Of a stretch of 64,000 nt of DNA, positions 33,865 through 48,017 are shown piece by piece. The first letter of the stretch is position 1. Each line of letters opens with the position of its first letter. This stretch comes from Oscillospiraceae bacterium (lineage in GTDB: Bacteria; Bacillota; Clostridia; Oscillospirales; Ruminococcaceae): the NCBI GenBank assembly GCA_017427265.1, contig JAFRTG010000046.1, positions 115,533 to 179,532 of the forward strand, in the 5' to 3' direction. The position numbers and the translations under genes are program-made. The notes beneath the pieces are model-generated. The model searched no databases. It was given only the letters and a program-made list of their open reading frames with translations, and was not told the origin of the DNA.

Positions 33865-33893
33865 AGTATAGCGCAGAATCAGCGCACTATACT
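33865..33893 (-). promoter_or_regulatory. Palindrome overlapping the -10 of the GH13 gene
   Basis: AGTATAGCGC (33865-33874) and GCGCACTATACT (33882-33893) form an inverted repeat. The left end, read on the minus strand, is TATACT, a suitable -10 about 25 bp before the start. It could be a sugar-responsive operator or a hairpin in the leader. Confidence 0.55.
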
Positions 33894-33932
33894 GCTTTGC
33901 GGGAAAAGAAATCTGATATGGAAAGGTGCGGA

Positions 33933-34544
33933 TTATACCGAAGAGCCCTCCAGAAAATAGCTTGCCTCCATATCTGCGACATGCAGTGCGAATGCAAGCG
34001 GATACATTTCCAGTGCGCGGCCGACCGTGTTGGCATCCTCCGGACCGGAAAAGCCCATATGCCAGCGGATGGCCATGGCCTCTTCCTTGCGCAGATGCAT
34101 GAAAAACTGAATCATAAAGACAGATTTTTCGCCGTGGCCGTAGGGCAGGCGGTCGTCGATTTTATAGAAGGGAACCTTCTCCCAGACGCCCTGCTCGTTC
34201 TTGGCATTGCGATAATCGACAGTATAAAAGTTCATTTTGCAGATGTCGTGCAGCAGCGCACAGACAGCGACAGATTCCGCCGGATATTCCGGCATATGAA
34301 AGACCTCGCTGCAGCGCGGCCGTGCGAGATACTCTTTCAGGTTGTGATAGACATTCAGCGAATGCTCCAGCAGTCCGCCTGCGTAGGCACTGTGATAGCG
34401 GGTGCTGGCAGGTGCCGTGAAAAAGTCATTTTCCGGTGCAAGCAGATATTCCAGCAGCTTATCTGCGCCCTTGCGCGTAATGTTTTCGCGGTAGATGCTG
34501 AGAAATTCCTCTTTTTTCAGCGCGAGCTCCTGTTCGTTCAGCAT
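33933..34544 (-). CDS. HD-domain hydrolase
   Basis: This 203-residue protein has the HD-superfamily metal site: YHSAYAGGLLEHSLNVY, then VCALLHDICKMNFY with the His-Asp pair, then HGEKSVFMIQ and AIRWHMG. Relatives cleave phosphate esters of nucleotides or RNA ends. It resembles stand-alone HD hydrolases of phage and Firmicutes genomes. Start ATG 34544 follows AAGGAGG. Confidence 0.85.
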   Translation of the reverse strand: MLNEQELALKKEEFLSIYRENITRKGADKLLEYLLAPENDFFTAPASTRYHSAYAGGLLEHSLNVYHNLKEYLARPRCSEVFHMPEYPAESVAVCALLHDICKMNFYTVDYRNAKNEQGVWEKVPFYKIDDRLPYGHGEKSVFMIQFFMHLRKEEAMAIRWHMGFSGPEDANTVGRALEMYPLAFALHVADMEASYFLEGSSV

Positions 34545-34576
34545 ACATATCCTCCTTTGTTGTGATCTTCGTTTTT

Positions 34577-34605
34577 ATTATAGCACAGTCAGCGCGGTTT
34601 TGCAA
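34577..34605 (-). promoter_or_regulatory. Promoter of the HD hydrolase gene
   Basis: On the minus strand TTGCAA (34605-34600), 17-bp spacer, extended -10 TGCTATAAT (TATAAT 34582-34577). Confidence 0.75.
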
Positions 34606-34826
34606 GCACAGGCAGTACGTGAGCCGTATCCTGCCGGGTTCCGGGACTGAGAATTCTGTTTTGGTATATTTAAGGCGCTGCATTTCTCTGTTAGCGATGA
34701 GCATTTTTTTGCGCAAACAAGCAGTTTCGGTTGTTGCGAATTGGCGGGGATTGTAAACAAATAGGAGAATATTGCATAGGATATGTTTGGCAACCTGAAT
34801 GTTTTTATAAATTACAGTTCATAATA

Positions 34827-34855
34827 TTGACAATCAGATAAACTTTGTGTATAAT
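34827..34855 (+). promoter_or_regulatory. Promoter of the first dockerin pair
   Basis: TTGACA (34827-34832), 17-bp spacer, TATAAT (34850-34855). The intergenic part 34606-34826 shows nothing else recognisable. Confidence 0.88.
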
Positions 34856-34931
34856 GAAAGCCGTGATTTGCAGCAGCCGGTTCGCAGCAGCTGCATTCAC
34901 GGAAATTTTTTTCAGAAAAGGAGCAAACTAC

Positions 34932-35885
34932 ATGAAAAAGCAACTCAAAACCAAACTTGCTGCAATCGGCAGCGCCGCAATGTTCGCCTTTACCGGCGTG
35001 CAGTCCCTGACAGCATCGGCAGCGACATATACGACTCAGACACAGAGCCTGCTGACAAACACCAATCATATGACTGATTTTGTCCGTGCGGAAAGCCAGA
35101 AGTTCCCGAACAACAAATACTGGAACAATACGAGTAATTCAAACGGATGGACGAACTCACAGTGCGCGCATCACCCGGCCACCAATCTTCAGCAGTACCA
35201 TGCATCCGATTTCCCGTGCTGCGGCAGAGTTGCAGCGGGTAATATGTATTACGGAGATTACCAGAAGATAAACAATCCGGGCATTGACGGCTATTCATTC
35301 CAGTGTGCCGGCTATGCAAAGAAAGTGGCGATGGATTATTTCCAGACGGATTGCTTCAACCAGATCAGCTTTACACAGCAGACGTCCTATCAGTATGTTC
35401 CGCGGATCGGTGACCAGATGCGTATCAGCGGCCAGCATACGGTCTTTGTGACCGGTGTGCAGAAGCTGGGTAACTACAGCTATCGTGTCACTTATACCGA
35501 CTGTAACGGCGTGGATAATCAGCATCGCTGCCAGATCAAGTGGAGCCGTACCGTGACGCTGAACCGTTACAGCGGCGGCTGGGGCAATAATGCATATGAT
35601 GTTATGGGCTTTTATAGTTCCAATGGTACTGCTTGTCCTGTAACCGCTGTCATTCGCCCGATTCTGGTCGGCGACGTCAACGGCGACAGCTTCGTGGATG
35701 CACTGGATTATTCTGCAATGGCTTCCCTGCTTGGTCAGTCGCCTTCCTACTGGAACAGCCGTCCGATGAAGAAGGCTGTCTGCGATGTCGACAAGGACGG
35801 CAAGATTGCCTATAACGATTTCCTGCTGCTCGGTTCCTTCTATGACGGTATCCTTCCGAATGCAGGCTATGTAAAGGGCGTCTGA
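34932..35885 (+). CDS. Secreted dockerin protein with cysteine-peptidase-like domain, paralogue 1
   Basis: This 317-residue protein has a signal peptide ending near ASAA (about 31). The alpha/beta domain has a conserved entry FVRAESQKFPNNKYWN and candidate active-site residues Cys125 (SFQCAGYAKK), His169 (GQHTVFVTG) and Asn192 (TDCNG), the order seen in papain/CHAP/NlpC-type enzymes. Residues about 246-305 are a type I dockerin with two calcium loops (GDVNGDSFVD and CDVDKDGKIA). It would be exported and docked to a cohesin-bearing scaffold. The catalytic role is inferred from motif order only; no family name was confirmed. Start ATG 34932 follows AAAAGGAG. It shares an operon with the next gene. 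Confidence 0.8.
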   Translation: MKKQLKTKLAAIGSAAMFAFTGVQSLTASAATYTTQTQSLLTNTNHMTDFVRAESQKFPNNKYWNNTSNSNGWTNSQCAHHPATNLQQYHASDFPCCGRVAAGNMYYGDYQKINNPGIDGYSFQCAGYAKKVAMDYFQTDCFNQISFTQQTSYQYVPRIGDQMRISGQHTVFVTGVQKLGNYSYRVTYTDCNGVDNQHRCQIKWSRTVTLNRYSGGWGNNAYDVMGFYSSNGTACPVTAVIRPILVGDVNGDSFVDALDYSAMASLLGQSPSYWNSRPMKKAVCDVDKDGKIAYNDFLLLGSFYDGILPNAGYVKGV

Positions 35886-35918
35886 TTTCTTATCATACTG
35901 CAATAAGGAGTAAATACA

Positions 35919-36869
35919 ATGAAAAAACGCATGATTTCTAAAATGACAGCGCTGCTCGGCTCTGCGGTTCTCGCTGTTTCCGGCGTGCAGTCCCTGACTG
36001 CATCTGCGGCGACATATACGACCTATACGCAGAGCACACTGACATCCGGTTACCATATGTCTGATTTTGTCAGACATGAGTCCATGAAGTTCGAGAACGG
36101 CAAATACTGGAATAACCATAATAATCCGAATAAATGCACGGAACAGGGCTGCACCTATCATCCGCCGCTGAATCTGTCGGAGTATCACGCAAACAACTTC
36201 CCGTGCTGCGCGCATGTGCCGATGGGTCACTGCTTCAGCGTGTATTACGGTCCGGCACTTGATAACGGTGTTGACGGAGAAGCCTATCAGTGCGCAGGCT
36301 TTGCAAAGAAGCTGGCAATGGATTACTATGATACCGATTTCTTCCTGCAGCTTTCCTATGTCGTAAAGGATTCGTACGGTAACGACCATCCGGCTTCCAC
36401 ATATTATTATCCGCGTATGGGCGACCAGCTGCATCTGAACCTGAACGGCAGCTTCCATACGATTTTTGTGACCGGTTTCGATACATCAAACGGCAAGCTG
36501 ACTTTCGCAGACTGCAACTGGAGCGGCAACTGCCGGATCCGCTGGAGCCAGACTGCATATGCATTTGTGAACAACGGATATACATACGTCTATATCAACG
36601 GAATCTATGCACGCGCTGACAATGTTACCCGCCCGGTTATGGTCGGCGATGTCAACGGCGATTCCTTTGTAAACGCATCGGATTACACTGCAATGCAGTC
36701 GCTGGTGTCGAATTCGTATAATCCGAATTTCTCATATTCGGATTTGCTGGCCGTGATGGCGGTCGGTGATCTGAACGGCGATCACCACATCAATCAGACG
36801 GATCTGAATATTCTCGGTCCGAACAGAACCGGCATTCTGCCGAACTACGGCTATGTAAAGGGCGTCTGA
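35919..36869 (+). CDS. Secreted dockerin protein with cysteine-peptidase-like domain, paralogue 2
   Basis: This 316-residue tandem paralogue of the preceding gene lies 33 bp downstream with its own AAGGAG site. Signal peptide to about residue 31; candidate triad Cys125 (YQCAGFAKK), His180 (FHTIFVTG), Asn200 (ADCNW), followed by CRIRW. A dockerin module covers about 237-305 (GDVNGDSFVN and GDLNGDHHIN). Both proteins end in the same segment, YGYVKGV or AGYVKGV, and share FVRHESMKF-type sequence. Additional conserved Cys pairs (NFPCC, CTEQGC) suggest disulphides or metal binding. Confidence 0.8.
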   Translation: MKKRMISKMTALLGSAVLAVSGVQSLTASAATYTTYTQSTLTSGYHMSDFVRHESMKFENGKYWNNHNNPNKCTEQGCTYHPPLNLSEYHANNFPCCAHVPMGHCFSVYYGPALDNGVDGEAYQCAGFAKKLAMDYYDTDFFLQLSYVVKDSYGNDHPASTYYYPRMGDQLHLNLNGSFHTIFVTGFDTSNGKLTFADCNWSGNCRIRWSQTAYAFVNNGYTYVYINGIYARADNVTRPVMVGDVNGDSFVNASDYTAMQSLVSNSYNPNFSYSDLLAVMAVGDLNGDHHINQTDLNILGPNRTGILPNYGYVKGV

Positions 36870-36877
36870 CCCGCTTC

Positions 36878-36908
36878 AAAGACCTCTCCCGCTGCGGAGA
36901 GGTCTTTT
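36878..36908 (+). terminator. Terminator of the first dockerin pair
   Basis: AAAGACCTCTCC pairs with GGAGAGGTCTTT around CGCTGC, followed by six T. Confidence 0.92.
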
Positions 36909-36999
36909 TTGTGACAGGCGTTTTCTGTGTTCTCAGAAAAAATTTTCCCGTATCGGGATTCCTGAAAAGTGCGAATATACGTTCTCTGACTGTGGCGAC

Positions 37000-37031
37000 A
37001 AAAAACCGCGATTCTTCTTTCAGAATCGCGG
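37000..37031 (-). terminator. Minus-oriented terminator hairpin upstream of rpoB
   Basis: CCGCGATTCT (37006-37015) pairs with AGAATCGCGG (37022-37031). The T run occurs only on the minus strand (complement of the A run at 37000-37005), so it would stop antisense transcription coming out of rpoB. No minus-strand gene needs it. Confidence 0.6.
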
Positions 37032-37059
37032 CAGGATTACCAAAGTTCCGGAAAAGCCC

Positions 37060-37088
37060 TTGACAGAACCCCGGATATAGACTATAAT
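37060..37088 (+). promoter_or_regulatory. Promoter of rpoB-rpoC
   Basis: TTGACA (37060-37065), 17-bp spacer, TATAAT (37083-37088). The transcript would have an approximately 145-nt leader including a small hairpin TGCC-TGACTA-GGCA. Confidence 0.9.
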
Positions 37089-37239
37089 AGTAGAATGCCT
37101 GACTAGGCACAAGCGGCTTTTCTCCGCGTAATAGTATAGCATAGATTTTGCAGCTTGTCAAGTCCTTTTTTGTAAAAAGCCGACAGAAACAAGGCTGTGC
37201 ATCATGCGCCCCGATACAAAAGACAGGAGGTTTTTGCCC

Positions 37240-40200
37240 ATGAGCCCTAAAACCAATCCGGACGTGCAGACAACGGTTTCGGTCAAGGACGTTCAGGTCG
37301 GAAAAAACACCCGTAAGAGCTTCGGCAAGATCGAAGAGGTCCTGCAGATGCCGAACCTCATCGAGGTTCAGAAAAAATCCTACGAGTGGTTCCTGACCGA
37401 AGGCCTGCGCGAGGTCTTCCGCGACGTGGCTTCGATTTCCGATTTCAACGGAAACCTGCAGCTCAGCTTCATTGATTACCGCATCGACGATACACCCAAG
37501 TATACGATCGCGGAATGCAAGGAGCGCGACGCAACATATGCGGCTCCGCTGCGCGTGAAGGCGCAGCTCTGGAATCAGGAAACCGACGAGGTGACCAGCA
37601 GCGAGATCTACATGGGCGATATGCCTCTGATGACCGAGAGCGGCACCTTTGTCATCAACGGCGCGGAGCGTGTCATCGTTTCGCAGCTGGTGCGTTCTCC
37701 GGGCGTTTACTACAGCTTCACACGCGATAAATCGGGCAAGAGCCTGTTCACGACCACCGTCATCCCGAACCGCGGTGCATGGCTGGAATATGAAATGGAT
37801 TCCAACGATGTGGTCTCCGTCAAGATCGACAAGAACAGAAAAATTCCGATCACCAAGTTCATCCGCGCCCTCGGCGTCGGCACGAATGAGGAGATCCTCG
37901 CACTGTTCGGCGACGATCCCAGACTGAAGGCGACCATCGAGCAGAAGGAAGAGGGCATTACCGACGACGCCGAGAAGAACATCAACGATGCACTTCTCGA
38001 AGTCTACAAAAAGCTGCGTCCGGGCGATCCCGCCACGATTGACGGCGCAAAGCAGCTCGTGCATAACCTCTTCTTCGATCCGAAGCGCTATGACCTCTGC
38101 CGCTTCGGCCGTTACAAGTACAACAAAAAGCTGGGCATCGGCTCCAGACTGGTCGATCAGGTGCTCTCCAGACCGGTTTTCAGCTATATGACCGGCGAGA
38201 TGATTGCGGATACCGGCACAAAGATCAGCACAAAGCTCGCAGAAGAGATTGAGCAGGCCGGTGTTTATGAGGCATACGTTGAGGCGGAAGTCCGCGAGAC
38301 GCATGTCGATGAGAAAAAGCATGAACTCGTTGCTGAGTTTGTTGAGCGTGAGGTCAAGGTGCTCGGCTCCGGCATGGTGGATATCACCCCCTACGCCGCT
38401 GCCCTGATTCCGGACTTTGACGCTGAGGCCTACGGCATCAACGAGAAGGTTTCCGCAAGAGTGCTCCGCGACCTGATGGAAGAGGCTGACGGCGACGGCG
38501 AAAAGCTCGGCAATGCAATCCGTACAAACAAGGAGCTGCTCGTGCCGAAGCATATCGTCCGCGACGATATCTTTGCAACAATCAGCTACTTCTGCAACCT
38601 CTGCGACGGCATCGGCCACACCGACGACATCGACCACCTCGGCAACCGCCGTATCCGTTCGGTCGGTGAGCTGCTGCAGAATCAGTTCCGCATCGGCTTT
38701 GCCAGAATGGAGCGTGTCATCCGCGAGCGCATGAGCCTGCAGGCACAGGATGCCGAAACGCTCACTCCGCAGACACTTGTCAATATCCGTCCGATCACCG
38801 CGGCAATCAAGGAATTCTTCGGTTCCTCTCCGCTGTCGCAGTTCATGGACCAGAACAACCCGCTCGCAGAGCTGACGCATAAGCGCCGTCTTTCCGCGCT
38901 GGGCCCCGGCGGTCTGACCAGAGACCGCGCCGGATTCGAGGTGCGTGACGTTCACTATTCGCATTACGGCAGAATGTGTCCGATCGAGACGCCGGAAGGT
39001 CCGAACATCGGTCTGATTTCCTACCTTGCATCCTTTGCGAGAATCAATATCTACGGCTTCATTGAAGCGCCGTACCGCAAGGTGGACAAGGTCACCGGCG
39101 TCGTGACCGATGAGGTCGTTTATATGACGGCCGATGTCGAGGACACCTTCTATGTCGCACAGGCGAACGAGCCTCTCACCGAGGACGGCAAATTCGCAAG
39201 ACGCCGCGTCACTGCCCGTCACCGCGACCAGATCCTCGAATGCGAGCCGTCCCTGATCGACTTCATGGATGTCTCCCCGAAGATGGTTGTCTCCGTTGCA
39301 ACGGCTATGATTCCGTTCCTCGAAAACGATGACGCAAACCGTGCCCTCATGGGCTCGAACATGCAGCGTCAGGCTGTTCCGCTGCTCAAGACCGAGCGCC
39401 CGTTCGTCGGCACCGGCATGGAGTACAAGGCTGCCGTTGATTCCGGCGTCTGCGTGCTCGCAAAGGAGGACGGCCTTGTCGTCTCCGTCAGCGCGGACGA
39501 AATCGTCATCAAGACCGGCGAGCGTGAGGATGACCTCCACCGCTATCAGCTGATTAAATTCCAGCGCAGCAACCAGGGTACCTGTGTCAACCAGAGACCG
39601 ATCGTCGCGGTCGGCGATCAGGTTAAGGCGGGTCAGGTCATCGCCGACGGCCCTGCAACCTGCGACGGCGAAATTTCCCTCGGCAAGAACGCCCTCATCG
39701 GCTTCATGACCTGGGAAGGCTATAACTACGAGGACGCGGTTCTGCTGAATCAGCGTCTGGTGCGTGAGGATGTCTTTACCTCCGTTCATATCGAGGAATA
39801 TGAACTGGAGTGCCGCGATACCAAGCTCGGTGCGGAAGAAATCACGCGCGATATCCCGAATGTCGGTGAGGATGCCCTCAAGGATCTCGATGACCGCGGC
39901 ATCATCCGCATCGGTGCAGAGGTTCACGCAGGCGATATCCTCGTCGGTAAGGTCACCCCGAAGGGCGAGACCGAGCTGACAGCCGAGGAAAGACTGCTCC
40001 GCGCAATCTTCGGTGAGAAGGCGCGTGAGGTGCGTGATAACTCCCTGAAGGTGCCGCACGGCGAATCCGGTATCGTTGTCGATGTCAAGATCTTCGACCG
40101 CGAAAACTGCGATGAACTCGGTCCGGGCGTCAATCAGATCGTCCGCTGCTATATCGCACAGAAGCGTAAGATTTCCGTCGGCGACAAGATGGCAGGCCGT

Positions 40201-41268
40201 CACGGAAACAAGGGTGTTGTCTCCCGCATTCTGCCGGAAGAGGATATGCCGTTCCTTGAGGACGGTACGCCGCTCGATATCTGCCTGAACCCGCTGGGCG
40301 TTCCGTCTCGTATGAACATCGGTCAGGTGCTTGAGGTTCACCTCGGCATGGCCGCAAAAGCGCTCGGCTGGCATATCATGACACCGGTCTTTGACGGTGC
40401 GCACGAGGATGATATCCGCGCATGCTTCCGCCTTGCACAGGAGAAGAACGACGAGATCAACGCACAGAAGGAACGTCTCAGAGAGGCCGGCGAGGATGCA
40501 CAGACCTTCTCCCTCAGCCCGATGGAGAAGGTTATCGACACCACCTCCATTCCGCTCTCCGAGGACGGCAAGTTCACAGTTTATGACGGCAGAACCGGCG
40601 AAAAGTTCGATAACCGCGTTACCGTCGGATATATGTACTATCTGAAGCTCCACCACCTCGTTGATGATAAGATCCATGCCCGTTCCGTCGGCCCGTATTC
40701 GCTGGTCACCCAGCAGCCGCTCGGCGGTAAGGCACAGTTCGGCGGTCAGCGTTTCGGTGAGATGGAAGTCTGGGCGCTGGAAGCATACGGCGCTGCCTAT
40801 ACGCTGCAGGAGATCCTGACGGTCAAGTCCGACGATACCACCGGCCGTGTCAATACCTACGAAGCAATCGTCAAGGGACAGAATGTGCCGAAGCCGGGTA
40901 TTCCGGAATCCTTCAAGGTTCTCATCAAGGAAATGCAGTCGCTCGGACTCGATGTCCGCGTGCTGGATGAGGATCAGCAGGAGATCGACCTGAAGATGAG
41001 CTTCGACGACGATCTGCCGCCGCGCTCTTCCTCTGATTTCGATGACGAGAACACCGCGGATATGACGCATTATGAGGATACCGATATGGGCGAGGCCGGC
41101 TTCGGTACGGCTATGTACGGCGAGGATACCGAAACGCATGAGGTCGAGCACGGCGAGGCCGGCGAGACCGCAGACGAAGAGGACGAGTTCGGCTTTGACG
41201 ACACCGATGACTCCGCTGCCTATTCGGAAATGTCCGATGACATGTTTGATGCAGGCGATGACCTGTAA
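37240..41268 (+). CDS. rpoB: DNA-directed RNA polymerase subunit beta
   Basis: This 1342-residue protein has the full set of beta-subunit landmarks: [30 protein letters not shown] (the rifampicin region, of which [10 protein letters not shown] is diagnostic), [29 protein letters not shown] and [22 protein letters not shown] 37240 is chosen for its CAGGAGG site; a longer frame begins at 37204. The C-terminus carries an acidic tail of about 90 residues rich in Asp and Glu after the conserved end. The usual rplJ-rplL genes are absent upstream. Confidence 0.98.
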   Translation: MSPKTNPDVQTTVSVKDVQVGKNTRKSFGKIEEVLQMPNLIEVQKKSYEWFLTEGLREVFRDVASISDFNGNLQLSFIDYRIDDTPKYTIAECKERDATYAAPLRVKAQLWNQETDEVTSSEIYMGDMPLMTESGTFVINGAERVIVSQLVRSPGVYYSFTRDKSGKSLFTTTVIPNRGAWLEYEMDSNDVVSVKIDKNRKIPITKFIRALGVGTNEEILALFGDDPRLKATIEQKEEGITDDAEKNINDALLEVYKKLRPGDPATIDGAKQLVHNLFFDPKRYDLCRFGRYKYNKKLGIGSRLVDQVLSRPVFSYMTGEMIADTGTKISTKLAEEIEQAGVYEAYVEAEVRETHVDEKKHELVAEFVEREVKVLGSGMVDITPYAAALIPDFDAEAYGINEKVSARVLRDLMEEADGDGEKLGNAIRTNKELLVPKHIVRDDIFATISYFCNLCDGIGHTDDIDHLGNRRIRSVGELLQNQFRIGFARMERVIRERMSLQAQDAETLTPQTLVNIRPITAAIKEFFGSSPLSQFMDQNNPLAELTHKRRLSALGPGGLTRDRAGFEVRDVHYSHYGRMCPIETPEGPNIGLISYLASFARINIYGFIEAPYRKVDKVTGVVTDEVVYMTADVEDTFYVAQANEPLTEDGKFARRRVTARHRDQILECEPSLIDFMDVSPKMVVSVATAMIPFLENDDANRALMGSNMQRQAVPLLKTERPFVGTGMEYKAAVDSGVCVLAKEDGLVVSVSADEIVIKTGEREDDLHRYQLIKFQRSNQGTCVNQRPIVAVGDQVKAGQVIADGPATCDGEISLGKNALIGFMTWEGYNYEDAVLLNQRLVREDVFTSVHIEEYELECRDTKLGAEEITRDIPNVGEDALKDLDDRGIIRIGAEVHAGDILVGKVTPKGETELTAEERLLRAIFGEKAREVRDNSLKVPHGESGIVVDVKIFDRENCDELGPGVNQIVRCYIAQKRKISVGDKMAGRHGNKGVVSRILPEEDMPFLEDGTPLDICLNPLGVPSRMNIGQVLEVHLGMAAKALGWHIMTPVFDGAHEDDIRACFRLAQEKNDEINAQKERLREAGEDAQTFSLSPMEKVIDTTSIPLSEDGKFTVYDGRTGEKFDNRVTVGYMYYLKLHHLVDDKIHARSVGPYSLVTQQPLGGKAQFGGQRFGEMEVWALEAYGAAYTLQEILTVKSDDTTGRVNTYEAIVKGQNVPKPGIPESFKVLIKEMQSLGLDVRVLDEDQQEIDLKMSFDDDLPPRSSSDFDDENTADMTHYEDTDMGEAGFGTAMYGEDTETHEVEHGEAGETADEEDEFGFDDTDDSAAYSEMSDDMFDAGDDL

Positions 41269-41360
41269 GAGAAAGCAGTACACGAAACGGTATCATGCAG
41301 CGCTGCGGGCAAATGCCTGCAGGGCGCTGCACTCCGACATAGAATTTAGGAGGGAACACA

Positions 41361-45146
<3,786 letters not shown>

Positions 45147-45159
45147 TGATTGAATCAAC

Positions 45160-45184
45160 GGGGGATTCCGCTGCGGAGTCCCCC
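45160..45184 (+). terminator. Hairpin after rpoC
   Basis: GGGGGATTCCG pairs with CGGAGTCCCCC around CTG (one G-U-type mismatch). The T tract is poor, so partial readthrough into the downstream leucine-rich repeat gene is possible. Confidence 0.6.
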
Positions 45185-45222
45185 GCTGCGCATTTTTGCG
45201 GATCAGATATAGGAGAAACGAT

Positions 45223-46788
45223 ATGAGCAAAAAAACAGGAATCCGGTGTGCGGCCGTGCTGTTTGCCGCAGCAGTGCTCGGCATGACGGCTGCGCTGCCG
45301 GTTCTGGCACAGGAAGAATCCGGAACCGTGCCTGTGACGACCGCCGCGGCTGAGGAAACCGCAGCGCCGACCGTCACAGAGGTCACTGCGGATGCGGACG
45401 AAGAATCCAAGGAGGATCTCTATGCCGCAGATGCGACCTCTCCGCCGCTGCCGGACGACCCGAATGATGTGCTTGCCGGAATCGAATACGAAAAAACCGA
45501 TGACGGCGGCATCCGCATTGTCAAATATAAATGGACAAGTGCAAAGCATATTGATATTCCCGCACAGATCGACGGGCTGCCTGTCACGGAGCTCGGCGAA
45601 GAATGCTTCCGCTATTGCTATGCGGACAGCGTCTCACTGCCGGATACGATCAAAATCGTCGGAGAGCGCGCATTTTTCTTCTGCAGCTATCTGCAGAGCG
45701 TGACGATCCCGGACGGCTGCGAGCGCATCGGCACCCATGCATTTGACAGCTGTGAACAGCTGAAAGAGATCACCATTCCGCAGAGCGTGAAGTTCATCGG
45801 CTTTGATGCGTTTGCAGATACGCCCTTCAATGACACGCTGACGGACGAATTTGTCATCCTCGGTGACAGCTTCCTTTATCGTTATAACGGTGAGGCAGAC
45901 AATGTTGTCATTCCGGATACCGTCAAGGCGATCGGCGAATACGCCTTTGAGACGAACGGGCTGAAATCCGTTCAGATTCCTGCAAGCGTCAAGCGAATCG
46001 AGGAATTTGCGTTCAGCTACTGCGAATCGCTTTCCAAGATTGAGGTGCCGGATTCGATTGATTACATCGCGGCAAATTCCTTTGCCAACACCAAATGGCA
46101 GCGCGACAACAAGGATAAGTTCGTGATCCTCGGCCCGGTTCTGATGGATTATCAGGGTGAGGACGCTGAGGTCACGGTGCCGGACGGCATCCGCATCATT
46201 GCTGAGCGCGTATTCACGTTCAGCACGGAGCTGACGACCGTCCGCCTGCCGGATTCCGTGCAGGTGATCGGGGAGGGTGCATTTGCCCGCTGCCCGAATT
46301 TGCAGATCGTGGAGCTCGGCGAAAATGTCGAGGTGATCGGCCGGAAGGCGTTTGAGGCGTGCAAATCGCTGAACTATCTGCGCGTCGGCCACAAGCTGCG
46401 CGAGATCGGTGAGGATGCCTTCCTCGAATGCTGGAAGCTCGAAACGGTTTATCTGCCGGATACGGTGGAGAAAATCGGCGCACATGCATTCGGCTATCAG
46501 TTCGGTGAGGATGCGGACACGTATCTGAAGATGGACAATCCGCTGGTGCTGTACTCCAATACGGAGGAGGTACGCAGCTATGCAGAAGAAGCAGAGGTTC
46601 CGCAGGAACCGCTGCCGGATGAGCAAAACACGAAGCCGGAGCCGGTTCTGACGACTGCGCCGGATGCGGCAGAAAAGCTCGGAAAGGTAACCGGCAAGGC
46701 ATGGATTCCGGCCTGCATTCTGGGCGGCGTGCTGGTACTGGCCGGCGGTTCGGCAGCAGTTATCCGCACCAGAAAGAAAAAGGATTAA
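45223..46788 (+). CDS. Surface leucine-rich repeat (BspA-like) protein
   Basis: This 521-residue protein has a signal peptide (to about residue 30), a Thr/Glu-rich linker, then about ten LRR_5 repeats of the BspA type (e.g. LPDTIKIVGERAFFFC, VTIPDGCERIGTHAFDSC, IPQSVKFIGFDAFADT). A second linker and a C-terminal transmembrane helix with KKKD tail (about 495-521) follow. BspA-like proteins bind host or microbial surfaces; the role here is unknown. ATG 45223 follows AGGAGA. It is 76 bp after rpoC. Confidence 0.9.
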   Translation: MSKKTGIRCAAVLFAAAVLGMTAALPVLAQEESGTVPVTTAAAEETAAPTVTEVTADADEESKEDLYAADATSPPLPDDPNDVLAGIEYEKTDDGGIRIVKYKWTSAKHIDIPAQIDGLPVTELGEECFRYCYADSVSLPDTIKIVGERAFFFCSYLQSVTIPDGCERIGTHAFDSCEQLKEITIPQSVKFIGFDAFADTPFNDTLTDEFVILGDSFLYRYNGEADNVVIPDTVKAIGEYAFETNGLKSVQIPASVKRIEEFAFSYCESLSKIEVPDSIDYIAANSFANTKWQRDNKDKFVILGPVLMDYQGEDAEVTVPDGIRIIAERVFTFSTELTTVRLPDSVQVIGEGAFARCPNLQIVELGENVEVIGRKAFEACKSLNYLRVGHKLREIGEDAFLECWKLETVYLPDTVEKIGAHAFGYQFGEDADTYLKMDNPLVLYSNTEEVRSYAEEAEVPQEPLPDEQNTKPEPVLTTAPDAAEKLGKVTGKAWIPACILGGVLVLAGGSAAVIRTRKKKD

Positions 46789-46817
46789 GCCGTAACACAG
46801 CTTGACCGGATATAAAC

Positions 46818-46866
46818 AACACCGCAGCACCCCTGACCGGAAGTCAGAGATGCTGCGGTGTTTTTT
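46818..46866. terminator. Terminator between the LRR gene and the second dockerin pair
   Basis: AACACCGCAGCA pairs with TGCTGCGGTGTT, followed by TTTTTTG; an inner CTGAC/GTCAG stem extends it. It separates convergent genes. Confidence 0.88.
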
Positions 46867-46907
46867 GATGTCAAATTGAATCTAGGATGTGGTTGCAGAA
46901 GCGCGGA

Positions 46908-47813
46908 TCAGATGTAATCCACAAAACGGCCGTAATCGTTGTTCAGATAGCTGACATACGGTGTGTACACGTACTGGGATTCAATCAGGCTATGATCCGC
47001 TGCGTTGAGCTGTCCATCACCGTTTACATCGCCTGCTGCTTTGACATAAGGACGAGCCGAAACGCTGTAATTGTTCAGTCCGCCAGCAGCCAAATAAGCA
47101 GATGCGACGCCGTCAGCGTGATCGACATTCAGGTCACCGTTGATGTCACCGGCCATCATCGGACGGTCAGCATAGTAAAGCGTTTTGACGGTTCCATTGG
47201 AGAATGTAATTGTATGATTGGTGTTGTTAATTGTTGCAGTCTGATTCCAACGGATTCTGCAGTCGCCGTACCAATTGCAGTCGGTGAACGTGATCGTGTT
47301 TGTTGAACTATTCCAATTTGTGATAAAAATGCTGTGCGCAGCATTATTATTATAGACGGCTGGACCGACTCTCAGCTGATCACCCATTCTCGGAACATAG
47401 TAATCAGCAACCCGCGTATCACGGATGAAGTTGTGGCTGCCGAAATACTTGTTTGCAAGATGACGAGCGTAGCCGGCACACTGATAATAACCGTCATTCG
47501 GACCGCTGATCTGCGTGGTATAGCCGAGGGAACGGACAGTATTGCCGTACACATACGTGCAGTGATGAGTGGGTGAGCAGGGAGAATTGGTCGTTGTGTT
47601 CGGGTTGCCGCTGTTCCAGTAACGACCATGCGGAAGCGTAGAAGTTCCCCAGTTAATAAAAGTTGAATACTGATTCATTGTGACCAAAGCAGTTTTCTGC
47701 GTGATTGATGTGAACGACTGTGCAGAAGCTGTCATGGCCGGTGCAGCAACAACACCAATGGCCATTGTGGCTGCGGCAAGAGAGGCTGCGAGTTTTCTCT
47801 TCAGATGTTTCAT
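46908..47813 (-). CDS. Secreted dockerin protein with cysteine-peptidase-like domain, paralogue 3
   Basis: This 301-residue protein has a signal peptide ending near MTASA (about 31). Candidate active-site residues are Cys112 (YQCAGYARHL), His160 (AHSIFITN) and Asn180 (TDCNW), with CRIRW following as in paralogue 2. A dockerin module covers about 220-280 (GDINGDLNVD and GDVNGDGQLN). It lacks the FVR-E-x-KFP entry of the other copies, having NWGTSTLPHGRYWN instead. I chose ATG 47813 for its typical signal peptide; the site upstream is weak. Confidence 0.78.
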   Translation of the reverse strand: MKHLKRKLAASLAAATMAIGVVAAPAMTASAQSFTSITQKTALVTMNQYSTFINWGTSTLPHGRYWNSGNPNTTTNSPCSPTHHCTYVYGNTVRSLGYTTQISGPNDGYYQCAGYARHLANKYFGSHNFIRDTRVADYYVPRMGDQLRVGPAVYNNNAAHSIFITNWNSSTNTITFTDCNWYGDCRIRWNQTATINNTNHTITFSNGTVKTLYYADRPMMAGDINGDLNVDHADGVASAYLAAGGLNNYSVSARPYVKAAGDVNGDGQLNAADHSLIESQYVYTPYVSYLNNDYGRFVDYI

Positions 47814-48017
47814 GTTGGTATACCCCGTTTCATAAAAAATTTTTCTATTCAAGCAGCGGGTGCTGCATGAACGACGTTATTTGTTATGATTTCAACCTGT
47901 TTTTTTTCTCTATTTGTTATTTCCCCGCAAATGAAGAATATAAAATCAGGAGCCGGAATATCTTTTTCTGAAGTCTGCCACCCGGAAGCTGTCCGCACTG
48001 ACCGGAACGGTCAGGAA

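Noticed and set aside
37089-37239. A riboswitch or ribosomal-protein leader before rpoB
   Set aside because: Only small hairpins are visible in the leader and none matches a known leader consensus I can recognise.
36790-41283. A 1497-codon open frame on the minus strand opposite rpoB
   Set aside because: Same effect of biased codons in rpoB; it begins and ends outside any sensible gene boundary and reads as low-information Leu/Val/Asp-rich sequence.
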